Shown: positions 17,200-26,298, counted from the first letter of the stretch. The stretch: DNA of 64,000 bases from an uncultured Pontibacter sp. (GCF_947492645.1 NZ_CANLMZ010000001.1:450709-514708), one strand, 5' to 3'. Translations and numbers: made by a program. Notes: a model not told the origin generated them from the letters alone.

Positions 17200-18126
17200 T
17201 TATTTTGCTCGGTTTACAATAAATACGCCTGCCAGCACAACCAGCATTCCCAGGTAGTGCCACAATTGTATGGTTTCGCCATCCAGCACCCCCCACATTA
17301 AGGCTACAATAGGAATAAGATAGGTAGAAGAACTGGCAAAAAGCGTAGTAGAAATGTGTATAAGCTTGTTAAAAAGCACCAGGCCCACCGCTGTGCTGAA
17401 AACAGCAAGTAAGGCGATGTATAGAAATGCTTCCCAGGCACCGGGTGTATGCTGCAGTTTGCCTGCCACATCTGTGGTTAAGAGATAGCCAAAGGCAATA
17501 GGTGCCACCGTTAACAAAGCCATGCTCGACATAACCAGCGGTTTCATGCCTTGCAGGCGGTGCTTGATGATGTTAACGCTGCCACCATAGCAGATAGTAG
17601 CCACTACAATGTATAAGCCATAGTACTTGTTGCTCATGTCTGCGTTGCCATTGCCCGAAAAGATAAGTATACCTGTGCCAGCAATGCCTATGATTATTCC
17701 CAGCATGCGCATCCAGGTAATGGACTGCCTGAAGAACATGGCTCCAACCAATAAAGTAAACAGAGCAGTTAATGAATTTAAGACACCCGCTAAACCGCTA
17801 GCCAGCCGGGTTTCGGCGTAGGCAAACAAAAATGCGGGTATAAGATTTCCGAGCAGTCCGCTGCCAACCAAAAACTTCCAGCGGTGCGGTTCTACTTCTT
17901 TTATATGTTTTATCGCAAAAGGGGCCAACGTAAGAAAAGCAATGGCAATGCGCAATGCACCTAACTCATCAGAAGAAAATACTACTAGTCCTTTTTTGAT
18001 AAGTATAAAAGAAGTACCCCAGATTAAAGCAAGTATAATAATCAGGAACCAGGCGAGTGCCGGTGTAGAAGTGGTTTTCTGAGTTGCGGGAGTAGTAGCT
18101 GTTTTGATAGCTTGAGAATTAAAAAG
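17200..18126 (-). CDS. EamA/DMT-family drug-metabolite exporter, start codon unclear
   Basis: This is a ten-helix DMT-superfamily inner-membrane exporter with two EamA repeats. The first conventional start is a TTG at 17955 (251 residues), but that would remove the family's first membrane helix. The in-frame sequence upstream encodes exactly that helix (LIIILALIWGTSFILIKKGL, about 17985-18045). It stays open to a stop at 18127-18129, giving at most 308 codons. No ATG, GTG or TTG lies in this extension; ATC at 18106-18108, CTG at 18043-18045 or the ATT codons would be needed. A TACTTTTG promoter box lies just upstream (18149-18156). The listed end is the limit of the open frame, not a chosen start. 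Substrate unknown. Confidence 0.75.
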   Translation of the reverse strand, partial: LFNSQAIKTATTPATQKTTSTPALAWFLIIILALIWGTSFILIKKGLVVFSSDELGALRIAIAFLTLAPFAIKHIKEVEPHRWKFLVGSGLLGNLIPAFLFAYAETRLASGLAGVLNSLTALFTLLVGAMFFRQSITWMRMLGIIIGIAGTGILIFSGNGNADMSNKYYGLYIVVATICYGGSVNIIKHRLQGMKPLVMSSMALLTVAPIAFGYLLTTDVAGKLQHTPGAWEAFLYIALLAVFSTAVGLVLFNKLIHISTTLFASSSTYLIPIVALMWGVLDGETIQLWHYLGMLVVLAGVFIVNRAK

Positions 18127-18148
18127 TTAGCGAGTTATAACTTAGTTG

Positions 18149-18156
18149 CAAAAGTA
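18149..18156 (-). promoter_or_regulatory. Bacteroidota-type -7 promoter element for the EamA gene
   Basis: On the minus strand this reads TACTTTTG, matching the TAnnTTTG consensus of Bacteroidota sigma-A promoters. It lies about 20 bp before the open frame of the EamA gene. No clear -33 TTTG was found at the usual spacing. Confidence 0.4.
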
Positions 18157-18216
18157 TGGGTTTGAAAGTGAATTTTGAATGGCGATAGATTAAAATTATA
18201 CTTCCCAATAAGTATA

Positions 18217-18250
18217 AAAGCCTCCTGCAGATACAACTGCAGGAGGCTTT
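18217..18250 (-). terminator. Terminator downstream of dusB
   Basis: A perfect 14-bp stem AAAGCCTCCTGCAG (18217-18230) pairs with 18237-18250 around a 6-nt loop, followed on the minus strand by a T-rich tail. A second small hairpin, TTATACTT/AAGTATAA (18196-18217), adjoins it and is made of two inverted AAGTATA motifs. Confidence 0.85.
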
Positions 18251-18279
18251 CTCAAAGATCTCTTTATCGTTAAAACGCC

Positions 18280-19269
18280 TTAAACTTCCTCATAGCTCAT
18301 AGTATGAGCTATTGCGTCCAGGGTATCGTAGATTTCCTGTATGTCTTCAGACTGCACCAGTTTCATGCGGAGCGGCTTAAAATGTGGCAAACCCCGGAAA
18401 TAATTTGTGTAGTGGCGGCGCATCTCAAAAATACCCAGCTTATCGCCTTTCCACTCCAGGGAGTGGGTAAAGTGCTGGCGACATACTTCTACGCGTTCTT
18501 CTAAGGTTGGCCCGGGCAATGTTTCTCCGGTAGCCATGTAATGCTTTATCTCATTAAAGATCCAGGGGTAGCCAATGCTGGCGCGCCCAATCATAATACC
18601 ATCAACACCATAGCGGTTGCGGTACTCCAAGGCTTTCTGCGGCGAGTCTATATCACCGTTGCCGAAGATAGGGATTTTCATGCGCGGGTTGTTTTTTACC
18701 TCTGCAATTAAGCTCCAATCAGCTTCGCCTTTATACATTTGCACGCGCGTGCGGCCATGTATACTTAGCGCCTGTATACCAATGTCCTGCAATCTCTCAG
18801 CTGTTTCCACGATATACTTAGTGCTCTCGTCCCAGCCTAAACGTGTTTTTACAGTAACCGGCAGGTGCGTGGCTTTTACAATCTCCTCGGTCATCTTCAC
18901 CATCTTGGGCACATCGCGCAGCAGCGCAGCGCCGGCACCTTTACAGGCCACGTTCTTTACCGGGCAACCGTAGTTTATATCGATCAGGTCCGGGCCTGCC
19001 TGCGACGATACAATGGCTGCTTCACGCATCGAATCAATGTCGGAGCCAAAAATTTGTATGCCTATAGGGCGCTCATAATCAAATATATCAAGCTTTTGCA
19101 CACTCTTGGCGGCATCGCGTATCAAACCCTCCGAGGATATAAACTCCGTATACATTAAATCTGCGCCATTAGCCTTACACACCTTTCGGAACGGCGGATC
19201 GCTCACGTCTTCCATCGGTGCCAGCAACAGCGGGAACTCACCCAACTCTATGTTCGCTATCTTTACCAA
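18280..19269 (-). CDS. dusB: tRNA-dihydrouridine synthase B
   Basis: This FMN-dependent TIM-barrel enzyme reduces uridines in the tRNA D-loop to dihydrouridine in the cytoplasm. The 329-residue length is normal for DusB. LLLAPMEDVSDPPFR near residues 14-28 is the FMN-barrel signature. INYGCPVKNV contains catalytic Cys102. HGRTR and GNGDI with IMIGRA are the later phosphate- and FMN-binding motifs. It is divergent from the CPBP protease gene with 53 bp between the starts. The family call is secure; DusB rather than another bacterial Dus rests on the overall motif pattern. Confidence 0.9.
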   Translation of the reverse strand: MVKIANIELGEFPLLLAPMEDVSDPPFRKVCKANGADLMYTEFISSEGLIRDAAKSVQKLDIFDYERPIGIQIFGSDIDSMREAAIVSSQAGPDLIDINYGCPVKNVACKGAGAALLRDVPKMVKMTEEIVKATHLPVTVKTRLGWDESTKYIVETAERLQDIGIQALSIHGRTRVQMYKGEADWSLIAEVKNNPRMKIPIFGNGDIDSPQKALEYRNRYGVDGIMIGRASIGYPWIFNEIKHYMATGETLPGPTLEERVEVCRQHFTHSLEWKGDKLGIFEMRRHYTNYFRGLPHFKPLRMKLVQSEDIQEIYDTLDAIAHTMSYEEV

Positions 19270-19322
19270 AGCAAAATTTAAATTTTCGCGTAAATTTACG
19301 TCAATTAAACCTAAACTTCTGT

Positions 19323-20300
19323 ATGAAAGGTTTCATCTCCAAAGATCTACACCCGTTTTGGGTACTTTTATTACTGCTAGCTTTCATGATAGCCGGTATG
19401 TTTATCGCTTATTTTGTATTTAGCCTGCTGGTAACCTGGGTTTTTGGAATAAGTATACTTGAGTTTGCCACAGTTGCAGAAAATCCCGCATCTAACCCAA
19501 ACGGCGCCAATATAATGCTACTGATGCAGGGTGTGCTGCAGTTTTTCTCGTTTGTGGTGGCTCCGCTTTACATGCTAAAGGCCTTTGGGTATAACCTGGA
19601 TACCTACCTGAACTGGAAAGTTAAACCATCTGCCTTGCTGTTACTGCTTAGCGGCCTTTTAATTGTGGTGTTGATGCCTGCTAACTCTATGGTGATAGAT
19701 TGGAATGCAAAACTGGAACTGCCAGGGTTTATGCAGGAGTTTGCAGAGTGGGCCAGGGCCAAAGAAAACGAGATGGCTGAGCTGACGAAGCTTATCGCCG
19801 ACTTTAGCACATTGCCGAAGCTGTTGGTTGGTATTATTGTAGTGGCTGTTATACCTGCCATTGGCGAAGAACTGGTTTTTAGAGGCGTGCTGCAGCGCCA
19901 GTTGCACCGCTGGACAAACAACACGCATGTGGCTATATGGGTGGCAGCCATCGTTTTTTCAAGTATACACATGCAGTTTTTCGGTTTCATCCCGCGCATG
20001 GTGCTTGGCGCTCTCTTTGGTTATTTATACTTTTGGTCCGGCCGTATTAGCGTACCTATAATAGCACACTTTGTAAACAATGGCTTTACGGTGTTTTTGC
20101 TATACTTACAGCAAACCGGTAAAATAAATTTTGATGTGGAAAGCACAGACGCCATGCCATGGATATGGGTGCTCCTGTCGCTGGTGCTCACAGCAGGTAT
20201 TTTATACTATTTATATCAGCAATTTTCGCCGCTGCCTGTGCGAGAGGCAAGTGTAGCCGAGGCTAAGGCTGGTATCCGGCAAGATGAGGACGAATATTAA
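19323..20300 (+). CDS. CPBP (CAAX-type) intramembrane metalloprotease
   Basis: ATG at 19323 gives a 325-residue polytopic membrane protein; an upstream in-frame region at 19218-19322 is rejected because it overlaps dusB and lacks family features. The CPBP/Abi motifs are all present: EExxxR at 182-187 (GEELVFRG), FxxxH at 212-216 and HFVNN at 249-253. These Glu and His residues bind the catalytic metal. Family members cleave prenylated proteins or act in bacteriocin self-immunity; the substrate here is unknown. An AAGTATACTT palindrome lies in the coding sequence at 19451-19460. cdsA follows after 64 bp, probably in the same transcript. Confidence 0.85.
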   Translation: MKGFISKDLHPFWVLLLLLAFMIAGMFIAYFVFSLLVTWVFGISILEFATVAENPASNPNGANIMLLMQGVLQFFSFVVAPLYMLKAFGYNLDTYLNWKVKPSALLLLLSGLLIVVLMPANSMVIDWNAKLELPGFMQEFAEWARAKENEMAELTKLIADFSTLPKLLVGIIVVAVIPAIGEELVFRGVLQRQLHRWTNNTHVAIWVAAIVFSSIHMQFFGFIPRMVLGALFGYLYFWSGRISVPIIAHFVNNGFTVFLLYLQQTGKINFDVESTDAMPWIWVLLSLVLTAGILYYLYQQFSPLPVREASVAEAKAGIRQDEDEY

Positions 20301-20364
20301 CGGCTACAGCCGCATTATAAAAACTTAAAACCTACACAGGCTGTAAGCCAATCAAATCCCTTTC

Positions 20365-21192
20365 ATGAGTAAAAAATTATCTACACTTAGCAACCTGAGC
20401 CAAAGAATTATAGTGGGAGTGCTGGGTGCAGCCATTTTTGTAGGAAGTATACTATTTGGTGAGTGGACCTATTTCATTTTGTTTCTGGGACTGACGCTAC
20501 TGGGTATACTTGAGTTTTACAGGCTGGTGCAAGTGCAGGGCATTATGCCGCATCGCGGTATAGGTGTAACATTGGGAGCAGTATTTTACACTTCGGTTTT
20601 TCTGGTAGAGAGAGAATTGGTGGCTGCAGAGATTATGTACATATCAGCTCCGCTGCTTTTTCTGGTGTTTATCCTGGAGATGTACAGAAAACATCCGCAG
20701 CCTTTTACCAACATTGCCTTTACCATAATGGGTGCTGTTTACATTGCCGGCCCTTTTGGCTTGCTGCACACACTCGCTTTTATAGAGGGTGCATACAGTT
20801 GGCAGCCCATACTTGGCCTTATGCTCCTGATCTGGGCATCTGACACAGGCGCCTACATTGCCGGAAAAAACTTTGGCAAGAATAAGCTTTTTGAGCGCAT
20901 CTCGCCGGGCAAGACCTGGGAGGGCTGGATAGGAGGCACTTTGCTGGCAGTAGCAGTCGGATACGTTCTGTCCCTTTTCTTTACCGATCTGCAAACATAC
21001 CAATGGGTAATAGTAGCCTTTTTAGTAGCCGTTTTTGGCGTTTGGGGCGACTTAACAGAATCTTTACTAAAGCGCAGCCTTGGCGTAAAAGACTCAGGCA
21101 CTTTGCTTCCTGGCCATGGCGGTATCCTGGACCGTTTCGACAGCCTTTTGATGGCAATCCCGTTTATAGTGGCATTCCTCAAAATCTTCTAA
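20365..21192 (+). CDS. cdsA: Phosphatidate cytidylyltransferase
   Basis: CdsA makes CDP-diacylglycerol from phosphatidic acid and CTP in the inner membrane, the branch point of phospholipid synthesis. The 275-residue protein has about eight membrane segments. It carries the motif WASDTGAYIAGKNFGK (about 155-170) and the PROSITE-type signature SLLKRSLGVKDSG then LPGHGGILDRFDS near the C terminus. psd, another phospholipid gene, lies about 1.5 kb downstream on the same strand with the glutamate dehydrogenase gene between them. Confidence 0.93.
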   Translation: MSKKLSTLSNLSQRIIVGVLGAAIFVGSILFGEWTYFILFLGLTLLGILEFYRLVQVQGIMPHRGIGVTLGAVFYTSVFLVERELVAAEIMYISAPLLFLVFILEMYRKHPQPFTNIAFTIMGAVYIAGPFGLLHTLAFIEGAYSWQPILGLMLLIWASDTGAYIAGKNFGKNKLFERISPGKTWEGWIGGTLLAVAVGYVLSLFFTDLQTYQWVIVAFLVAVFGVWGDLTESLLKRSLGVKDSGTLLPGHGGILDRFDSLLMAIPFIVAFLKIF

Positions 21193-21282
21193 AATATTTT
21201 TCGTTTAACCGCTTGGGGTTGTAAGTATAATTCTCAACTTTACTGCCATAAAATCATTAATCAACGCTAAAATTTATAGTAG

Positions 21283-22560
21283 ATGATGTTATATAAAGAG
21301 CCTGCACCGATAAAGGACCGCGAAAATCCTTTTGAATCGATGATGTCGCGATTTAACATTGCGGCCGAAGTATTAGGGCTTGACGAGGAAACGTACAATG
21401 TTTTGAAGTCGCCTGCACGCCAGGTGATCGTAAACGTACCAGTTACGATGGACGATGGCAAAGTGCGTGTGTTTGAGGGATACCGTGTGGTGCACTCTAC
21501 TATTCTGGGCCCATCTAAAGGAGGTATTCGTTATGCTCCGGATGTTTTCCTGGATGAGGTAAAGGCCCTTGCTGCCTGGATGACCTGGAAATGTGCCGTG
21601 GTGGACATTCCTTACGGTGGTGCAAAAGGTGGTATCATCTGCGACCCTTATTCTATGTCTGCCGGTGAGATAGAGCGTTTAACAAGAGCTTATACACAGT
21701 CTTTAGTTGATATCTTTGGCCCTGACCGTGATATTCCTGCACCGGATATGGGTACAGGCCCGCGCGAAATGGCCTGGTTAATGGACGAGTACTCTAAAAC
21801 AAAAGGCTCTACAGAGCACGCAGTAGTAACAGGCAAGCCGCTTGTTTTAGGTGGCTCATTAGGTCGCGTAGAGGCAACAGGCCGTGGTGTTATGGTATCA
21901 GCAATGGCTGCCATGGATAAGTTGGGCATGGACCCTGCAAAATCTACTGCAGCCGTACAAGGCTTTGGTAACGTAGGCTCGTGGGCTGCAAAGCTGATGG
22001 CCGAGCGCGGTGTAAAGATATTGGGCGTAAGCGATGTAAGCGGTGCTTACTGGAACGACAACGGTATCGATATTGAGGAGGCTATTGAGTACAAGAACAA
22101 TAACAACGGCCGCTTAGAAGGATACAAAGGCGCTGAGCAAATGGACCCGGATGATCTGTTGACTTCTAAAGTGGATGTACTGGTGCCGGCTGCTGTTGAG
22201 GACGTGATAACGATCCACAACGTAGAAAAAATACAGGCTCGCCTGATTGTAGAAGGTGCAAACGGACCTACCTCATACAAAGCCGATAAAATCATCAACG
22301 AAAAAGGCATTATGGTTGTACCTGATATCCTGGCAAACTCGGGTGGTGTAACGGTATCATACTTTGAGTGGGTTCAGAACCGTATGGGCTTTAAATGGAC
22401 GCTTGATCGCGTAAACGAGCGTGCTGAGCGCATCATGAACGAATCATTTGAGCGTGTTTACGCTGCCTCGCAAAAGTATAACGTACCAATGCGTATAGCC
22501 GCATATATAGTGGCAATTGATAAAGTTGCCATGACTTATAAGTATCGCGGAGGCTTCTAA
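21283..22560 (+). CDS. Glutamate dehydrogenase (Glu/Leu/Phe/Val dehydrogenase family)
   Basis: This 425-residue protein is the size of hexameric RocG/GudB-type glutamate dehydrogenases, which interconvert glutamate and 2-oxoglutarate plus ammonia. The substrate-binding segment GPSKGGIRY (76-84), the catalytic PYGGAKGGI with Lys115 and the Rossmann motif GFGNVGSWAA near residue 230 are visible. Two adjacent ATG codons begin the gene (21283 and 21286); either could serve. Coenzyme preference cannot be read with confidence. A perfect 14-bp hairpin follows the gene. Confidence 0.9.
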   Translation: MMLYKEPAPIKDRENPFESMMSRFNIAAEVLGLDEETYNVLKSPARQVIVNVPVTMDDGKVRVFEGYRVVHSTILGPSKGGIRYAPDVFLDEVKALAAWMTWKCAVVDIPYGGAKGGIICDPYSMSAGEIERLTRAYTQSLVDIFGPDRDIPAPDMGTGPREMAWLMDEYSKTKGSTEHAVVTGKPLVLGGSLGRVEATGRGVMVSAMAAMDKLGMDPAKSTAAVQGFGNVGSWAAKLMAERGVKILGVSDVSGAYWNDNGIDIEEAIEYKNNNNGRLEGYKGAEQMDPDDLLTSKVDVLVPAAVEDVITIHNVEKIQARLIVEGANGPTSYKADKIINEKGIMVVPDILANSGGVTVSYFEWVQNRMGFKWTLDRVNERAERIMNESFERVYAASQKYNVPMRIAAYIVAIDKVAMTYKYRGGF

Positions 22561-22610
22561 GCGAAGTTTTTTATAAAAAAATTCAAAAGTTTATATAATT
22601 TTGAAGCAGG

Positions 22611-22646
22611 ATAATAGCCCATCCACTAAACCGGATGGGCTATTAT
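22611..22646 (+). terminator. Hairpin terminator after the glutamate dehydrogenase gene
   Basis: A perfect 14-bp stem ATAATAGCCCATCC (22611-22624) pairs with 22633-22646 around an 8-nt loop, 50 bp after the stop codon. The tail is only weakly T-rich, so termination may be partial. psd starts 38 bp further on. Confidence 0.65.
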
Positions 22647-22684
22647 AAGTTATATAAAGTACTTGCGGCAAATTCAGAACACGA

Positions 22685-23368
22685 ATGAAGATTCATAAAG
22701 AAGGACGAAGAATTCTATTTTTTACTTTGTTGATATTAGTGGTGCTAAACCTATTGCTCTACAATTTCAATTCAGAGAACGGTACCTTTAACAGAATTTT
22801 ATCGGGTGTTTCCGTAGTGCTTTTTCTGCTTATCCTGCAGTTTTTCCGCAGCCCTTATCGCACGCTGTTGCTGCACGATGATTTGATTATTGCCCCTGCT
22901 GATGGTAAGGTTGTTGTAATTGAGGAGGTAGAGGAGCCAGAGTATTTTAAGGATAAGCGCAAGCAGATATCTATTTTCATGTCTCCGATTAACGTGCACA
23001 TTACGCGTAATCCGGTTTCTGGTATCGTGAAGTATTTTAAATACCATCCGGGCAATTACTTTGTAGCCTGGCATCCAAAATCAAGCACACAGAACGAGCG
23101 TACAACTGTGGTGGTAGAGTCTACTGCCGGCCCTGAGGTGCTTTTCCGCCAGATTGCCGGAGCCATGGCACGCCGCATTGTGTGGTATGTAAGCGAAGGT
23201 GATGAGGTAAGCCAGGGCGAGGAGTTCGGATTTATTAAGTTTGGTTCGCGCGTAGATATCTTTGTGCCACTAGACACGGAAATAAAAGCTGAGCTTGGCC
23301 AGAAAACGAAAGGTGGACAGACTGTTATCGCACAGCTTAAAACGCCGCCTCCAACTATTTTCGGATAG
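22685..23368 (+). CDS. psd: Phosphatidylserine decarboxylase proenzyme
   Basis: Psd converts phosphatidylserine to phosphatidylethanolamine at the inner membrane and uses a pyruvoyl group made by self-cleavage. The 227-residue protein is the short type. It has two N-terminal hydrophobic stretches (about 10-26 and 42-54), APADGKVVVI (70-79) and FMSPINVHITRNPV (99-111). FGSRVDIF has the cleavage pair Gly187-Ser188, which becomes the pyruvoyl site. Together with cdsA it indicates phosphatidylethanolamine synthesis. Confidence 0.92.
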   Translation: MKIHKEGRRILFFTLLILVVLNLLLYNFNSENGTFNRILSGVSVVLFLLILQFFRSPYRTLLLHDDLIIAPADGKVVVIEEVEEPEYFKDKRKQISIFMSPINVHITRNPVSGIVKYFKYHPGNYFVAWHPKSSTQNERTTVVVESTAGPEVLFRQIAGAMARRIVWYVSEGDEVSQGEEFGFIKFGSRVDIFVPLDTEIKAELGQKTKGGQTVIAQLKTPPPTIFG

Positions 23369-23398
23369 TTTAAGGACACGACACACAAATAGGATCAC

Positions 23399-23453
23399 TA
23401 TAAAACAAGAGGCCCGCTGCAATTTATATTTGCAGCGGGCCTCTTGTTTTATA
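23399..23453. terminator. Bidirectional terminator with a perfect 24-bp stem
   Basis: Bases 23399-23422 are exactly complementary to 23430-23453, with a 7-nt loop. The GC-rich core GAGGCCCGCTGC is flanked by A- and T-rich ends on both sides. It lies 30 bp after psd and faces the converging msrC gene, so it can serve both strands. Confidence 0.93.
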
Positions 23454-23574
23454 AAGCTAGCAGCGTACGGAGCTCCTGTACGTGTCTGGAGTTAGCAATG
23501 CCGTTGTTACATAACGCCCCAAAACTCTCAGACTTTTAAAATGCAGTAAGTTCTGCTAGTAATGCACAGCTATA

Positions 23575-24057
23575 CTAGTACCAGCTTGCAACGAGCTGCA
23601 TTAGCTGCTCCAGGTATTTCTGGTCTACTTCATCAAAGTCGTTTAGTTTATCGCTGTCTACATCAAGCACCAGTTTTACTTCACCGTCTTTAATTACCGG
23701 CACTACAATTTCTGACTTAGAGTCGCTGCTGCAGGCAATGTGGCCCGGGAACGCCTCTACATCTGGCACAAGTATGGTTTGCTGCTGGGTGTAGCTGGCG
23801 CCGCAAACGCCTTTGTGGTAAGGTATGCGGGTGCAGGCAATTGGCCCCTGAAACGGCCCTAGTACCAACTGTCCCTCTTTATTAAAGTACACGCCTACCC
23901 AGAAAAAACCGAAGCCTTGCTTTAAAGCCGCTACAAGGTTTGATATGTTGGCAATCAAGTCGGTTTCTCCGGTTACGAGGGCCTCTATTTGCGGGAGTAA
24001 TGTTTTATACTTTTCCTCTTTGCTGAGGCTCTGGTCTACTAAAAGTGATTCGGCCAT
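23575..24057 (-). CDS. msrC: Free methionine-R-sulfoxide reductase (GAF domain)
   Basis: The 160-residue protein is one GAF domain. It has the three conserved cysteines of fRMsr (YebR/MsrC): Cys75 in GPIACTRI, Cys85 in KGVCGAS and Cys109 in GHIACSSDSKSEIVVP. The enzyme reduces free methionine-R-sulfoxide in the cytoplasm using thioredoxin, as part of oxidative-damage repair. Length and motif order match the family throughout. It lies 68 bp downstream of ribD on the same strand and may share its transcript. Confidence 0.9.
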   Translation of the reverse strand: MAESLLVDQSLSKEEKYKTLLPQIEALVTGETDLIANISNLVAALKQGFGFFWVGVYFNKEGQLVLGPFQGPIACTRIPYHKGVCGASYTQQQTILVPDVEAFPGHIACSSDSKSEIVVPVIKDGEVKLVLDVDSDKLNDFDEVDQKYLEQLMQLVASWY

Positions 24058-24125
24058 GGGCTAATGTTGAATGAGTGAGTGAATTTATGTAACTGTTAAC
24101 TATTCGCTTGTTAAATAACCTGTGG

Positions 24126-25160
24126 TTAACGCTGGTTATTTAGGTAATGCAACAACTGGTCTGGGCCTAAAGTTTGAATGTTGTGCAGGTTAGCCTCAAT
24201 GTGTGGGGCTTTCATGCCTTCGCCCAAAGTTTTATACTTGCTTTTAAACACCATTGCCTCGTCCCAAAGGCCTAGCTGCAGCAAGCTGTCCAGCAGGAAA
24301 GTACCGCCTTCTACCATTACCGAAAGAACGTTTCGTTTGTGTAAATCCTGCATTACCTGTGGCACCAAAAGGTCCTGCGCCTGTAGCTGCACAAAGTATA
24401 AATTCTCCTGCTCTTCCTGCTTTACATGATTATAAACTAACGTTGGCTGGCTTTTATCAAAGAGGTGCAGGTGCTGTGGCAGTTGTAATTGCTTATCTAT
24501 CACAATGCGCAGCGGATTTTGGCCGCTCCAGAGGCGGGTATTCAGGCGAGGGTTGTCGTAAAGTGCGGTGCGGCTGCCCACCATTATTGCCTGCTCCTCG
24601 GAGCGCCATTTGTGCACCAGCCTTTGCGCCAGTTTACCGCTTATCTGATGTTGGGCATAGTTTACGCCAGCAATGAACCCATCGGCAGTTTCGGCCCACT
24701 TTAAAAGTATAAAGGGTCGCTTTTGGCTATGAAATGTAAAGAAGCGCTTGTTAAGCTCCAGCCCCTGCTCCTCCAGCACACCTACTTTAACCTGGGCACC
24801 TGCATCAAACAACTTTTTAATGCCACGGCCAGCTACCAGCGGGTTTGGGTCTGTGTTGCAGATAACTACATGCCTCAATCCATGGCTGATGAGCAGATCG
24901 GCGCAGGGCGGCGTTTTGCCAAAGTGTGAGCACGGCTCCAACGTTACGTATACTGTGCTTTTCGGTAATAGGCTTTTATCCTCTACAGCAGCCACAGCGT
25001 TAACCTCGGCGTGCGGTCCGCCATACTTTTGGTGCCATCCCTCCCCAATAATCTGACCATCGTGCACAATTACGCAGCCTACCATAGGGTTGGGGCTTGT
25101 AAAGCCACTTCCCAGCCTGGCCAGTTCCAGCGCACGTTGCATGTATAGTTCGTCAGGCAT
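24126..25160 (-). CDS. ribD: Bifunctional riboflavin biosynthesis deaminase/reductase RibD
   Basis: RibD carries out the second and third steps of riboflavin synthesis: deamination of the pyrimidine, then reduction of the ribosyl side chain. The N-terminal deaminase domain (about 1-145) has the zinc site His50-Ala-Glu52 and the cysteines of TLEPCSHFGKTPPC (Cys77, Cys86). The C-terminal reductase domain (about 145-344) begins around RPFILLKWAETADG. The 344-residue length is normal. It is divergent from prmC across 151 bp, where a -7 box for prmC is visible. Confidence 0.93.
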   Translation of the reverse strand: MPDELYMQRALELARLGSGFTSPNPMVGCVIVHDGQIIGEGWHQKYGGPHAEVNAVAAVEDKSLLPKSTVYVTLEPCSHFGKTPPCADLLISHGLRHVVICNTDPNPLVAGRGIKKLFDAGAQVKVGVLEEQGLELNKRFFTFHSQKRPFILLKWAETADGFIAGVNYAQHQISGKLAQRLVHKWRSEEQAIMVGSRTALYDNPRLNTRLWSGQNPLRIVIDKQLQLPQHLHLFDKSQPTLVYNHVKQEEQENLYFVQLQAQDLLVPQVMQDLHKRNVLSVMVEGGTFLLDSLLQLGLWDEAMVFKSKYKTLGEGMKAPHIEANLHNIQTLGPDQLLHYLNNQR

Positions 25161-25266
25161 AATTCAGAGAGCTAGGGTGTAGAAAGAAAACGTAAAAACT
25201 AACCTGTTCAGATTATCCGCACGTAATTCTTAACTCAAAGTTCATCATTGGTAGTTCTCAAAAAAC

Positions 25267-25274
25267 TACTTTTG
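25267..25274 (+). promoter_or_regulatory. -7 promoter element for prmC
   Basis: TACTTTTG matches the Bacteroidota TAnnTTTG box and lies 37 bp before the GTG start. A TTG at 25248-25250 could be the -33 element, 16 bp upstream. Confidence 0.45.
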
Positions 25275-25311
25275 CAAAGATACCTAAAACTAAAAGAAAC
25301 CAAGTATAACC

Positions 25312-26166
25312 GTGGCTACCATACAGCAGATTCAGCAGCACATCAGGAAAAGTATAGCGCATGCTTACCCCGAGCCAGAGGCAGGGGCTATTGCGCAGCG
25401 TTTGTTGCAGCATATACTCCGTAAATCGAGGTTGGAGCTGAGCCTGAAGCAGCAGGAGCCGGTAACGCCCGAACAAGAAGAAAGTATAAAAAGCGCCATC
25501 AAGCGCCTGCAAGCGCATGAGCCGCTGCAATATGTGCTGGAAGAAGCCTATTTTTATGACTTGGATTTGTTTGTGGATAAGCGTGTGCTGATCCCGAGGC
25601 CTGAGACAGAGGAACTTGTTGATCTGGTTGTTAAGGAATATCAGGGGAAAGGTGGCTTGCAACTATTAGATGTATGCACCGGAAGCGGCTGTATACCAAT
25701 TGCTTTGGCGGCTAACTTAAGCACAGAAAAAGTATATGGACTGGAGGTTTCTGCGGGGGCTTTGGAGGTGGCCGAGATTAACGCCGCAAAGTATAAAGTG
25801 CCTGTACATTGGCTGCACCAGGATGTATTTGAGCCGATAGAAAGTATAGCGCCGGCATCATTGGATATTGTTACGAGCAACCCACCTTATGTATTGGAAT
25901 TGGAGAAAGAGCAAATGCGCGAAAATGTACTAGAGTATGAGCCGCACCTGGCGCTTTTTGTGCTAAACACCGATCCGCTTAAGTATTATAAACGCATTGC
26001 CATACTTGCTCACAAGCTGCTAAAAGAAGGCGGAAGATTGTACTTTGAGATAAACGAACGCTACGGGCAGGAGGTAAAGCAACTAGTGTTGAAGAGTGGC
26101 TTCAGCAGCGCTGAGGTAGTGCAGGACCTGTTTGGGAAAGACCGGATAGTAAAGGCTATAAAATAG
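25312..26166 (+). CDS. prmC: Peptide chain release factor N5-glutamine methyltransferase
   Basis: PrmC methylates the GGQ glutamine of release factors RF1 and RF2 with S-adenosylmethionine. GTG at 25312 is the start. The 284-residue protein has an N-terminal helical domain and a Rossmann methyltransferase domain. RVLIPRPETEELVD (91-104), the SAM loop DVCTGSGC (120-127) and catalytic NPPY (190-193) are all present. The gene is unusually dense in AAGTATA motifs: six lie between 25302 and 25848, most of them encoding Ser-Ile as AGT-ATA. Confidence 0.93.
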   Translation: MATIQQIQQHIRKSIAHAYPEPEAGAIAQRLLQHILRKSRLELSLKQQEPVTPEQEESIKSAIKRLQAHEPLQYVLEEAYFYDLDLFVDKRVLIPRPETEELVDLVVKEYQGKGGLQLLDVCTGSGCIPIALAANLSTEKVYGLEVSAGALEVAEINAAKYKVPVHWLHQDVFEPIESIAPASLDIVTSNPPYVLELEKEQMRENVLEYEPHLALFVLNTDPLKYYKRIAILAHKLLKEGGRLYFEINERYGQEVKQLVLKSGFSSAEVVQDLFGKDRIVKAIK

Positions 26167-26221
26167 CTGATTGGCATAGTATAAGAAAAAGCATCTATCT
26201 GCTAATTATAGTATAAAATTG

Positions 26222-26229
26222 TATCTTTG
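26222..26229 (+). promoter_or_regulatory. -7 promoter element for the nucleotide-sugar operon
   Basis: TATCTTTG matches TAnnTTTG and lies 69 bp before the first start codon of the acyltransferase-galE-rfbB-rfbA run. No convincing -33 box was found. Confidence 0.45.
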
Positions 26230-26298
26230 ACCGGGCAGAGCCATAAAATATTTATCTGCTTAAGGTATTCAGTTTTAGCAGCTAACAATATCGCACCC

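Noticed and set aside
18865..19158. 97-codon plus-strand frame opposite dusB
   Set aside because: Lies wholly within dusB, which has complete family motifs; no independent support.
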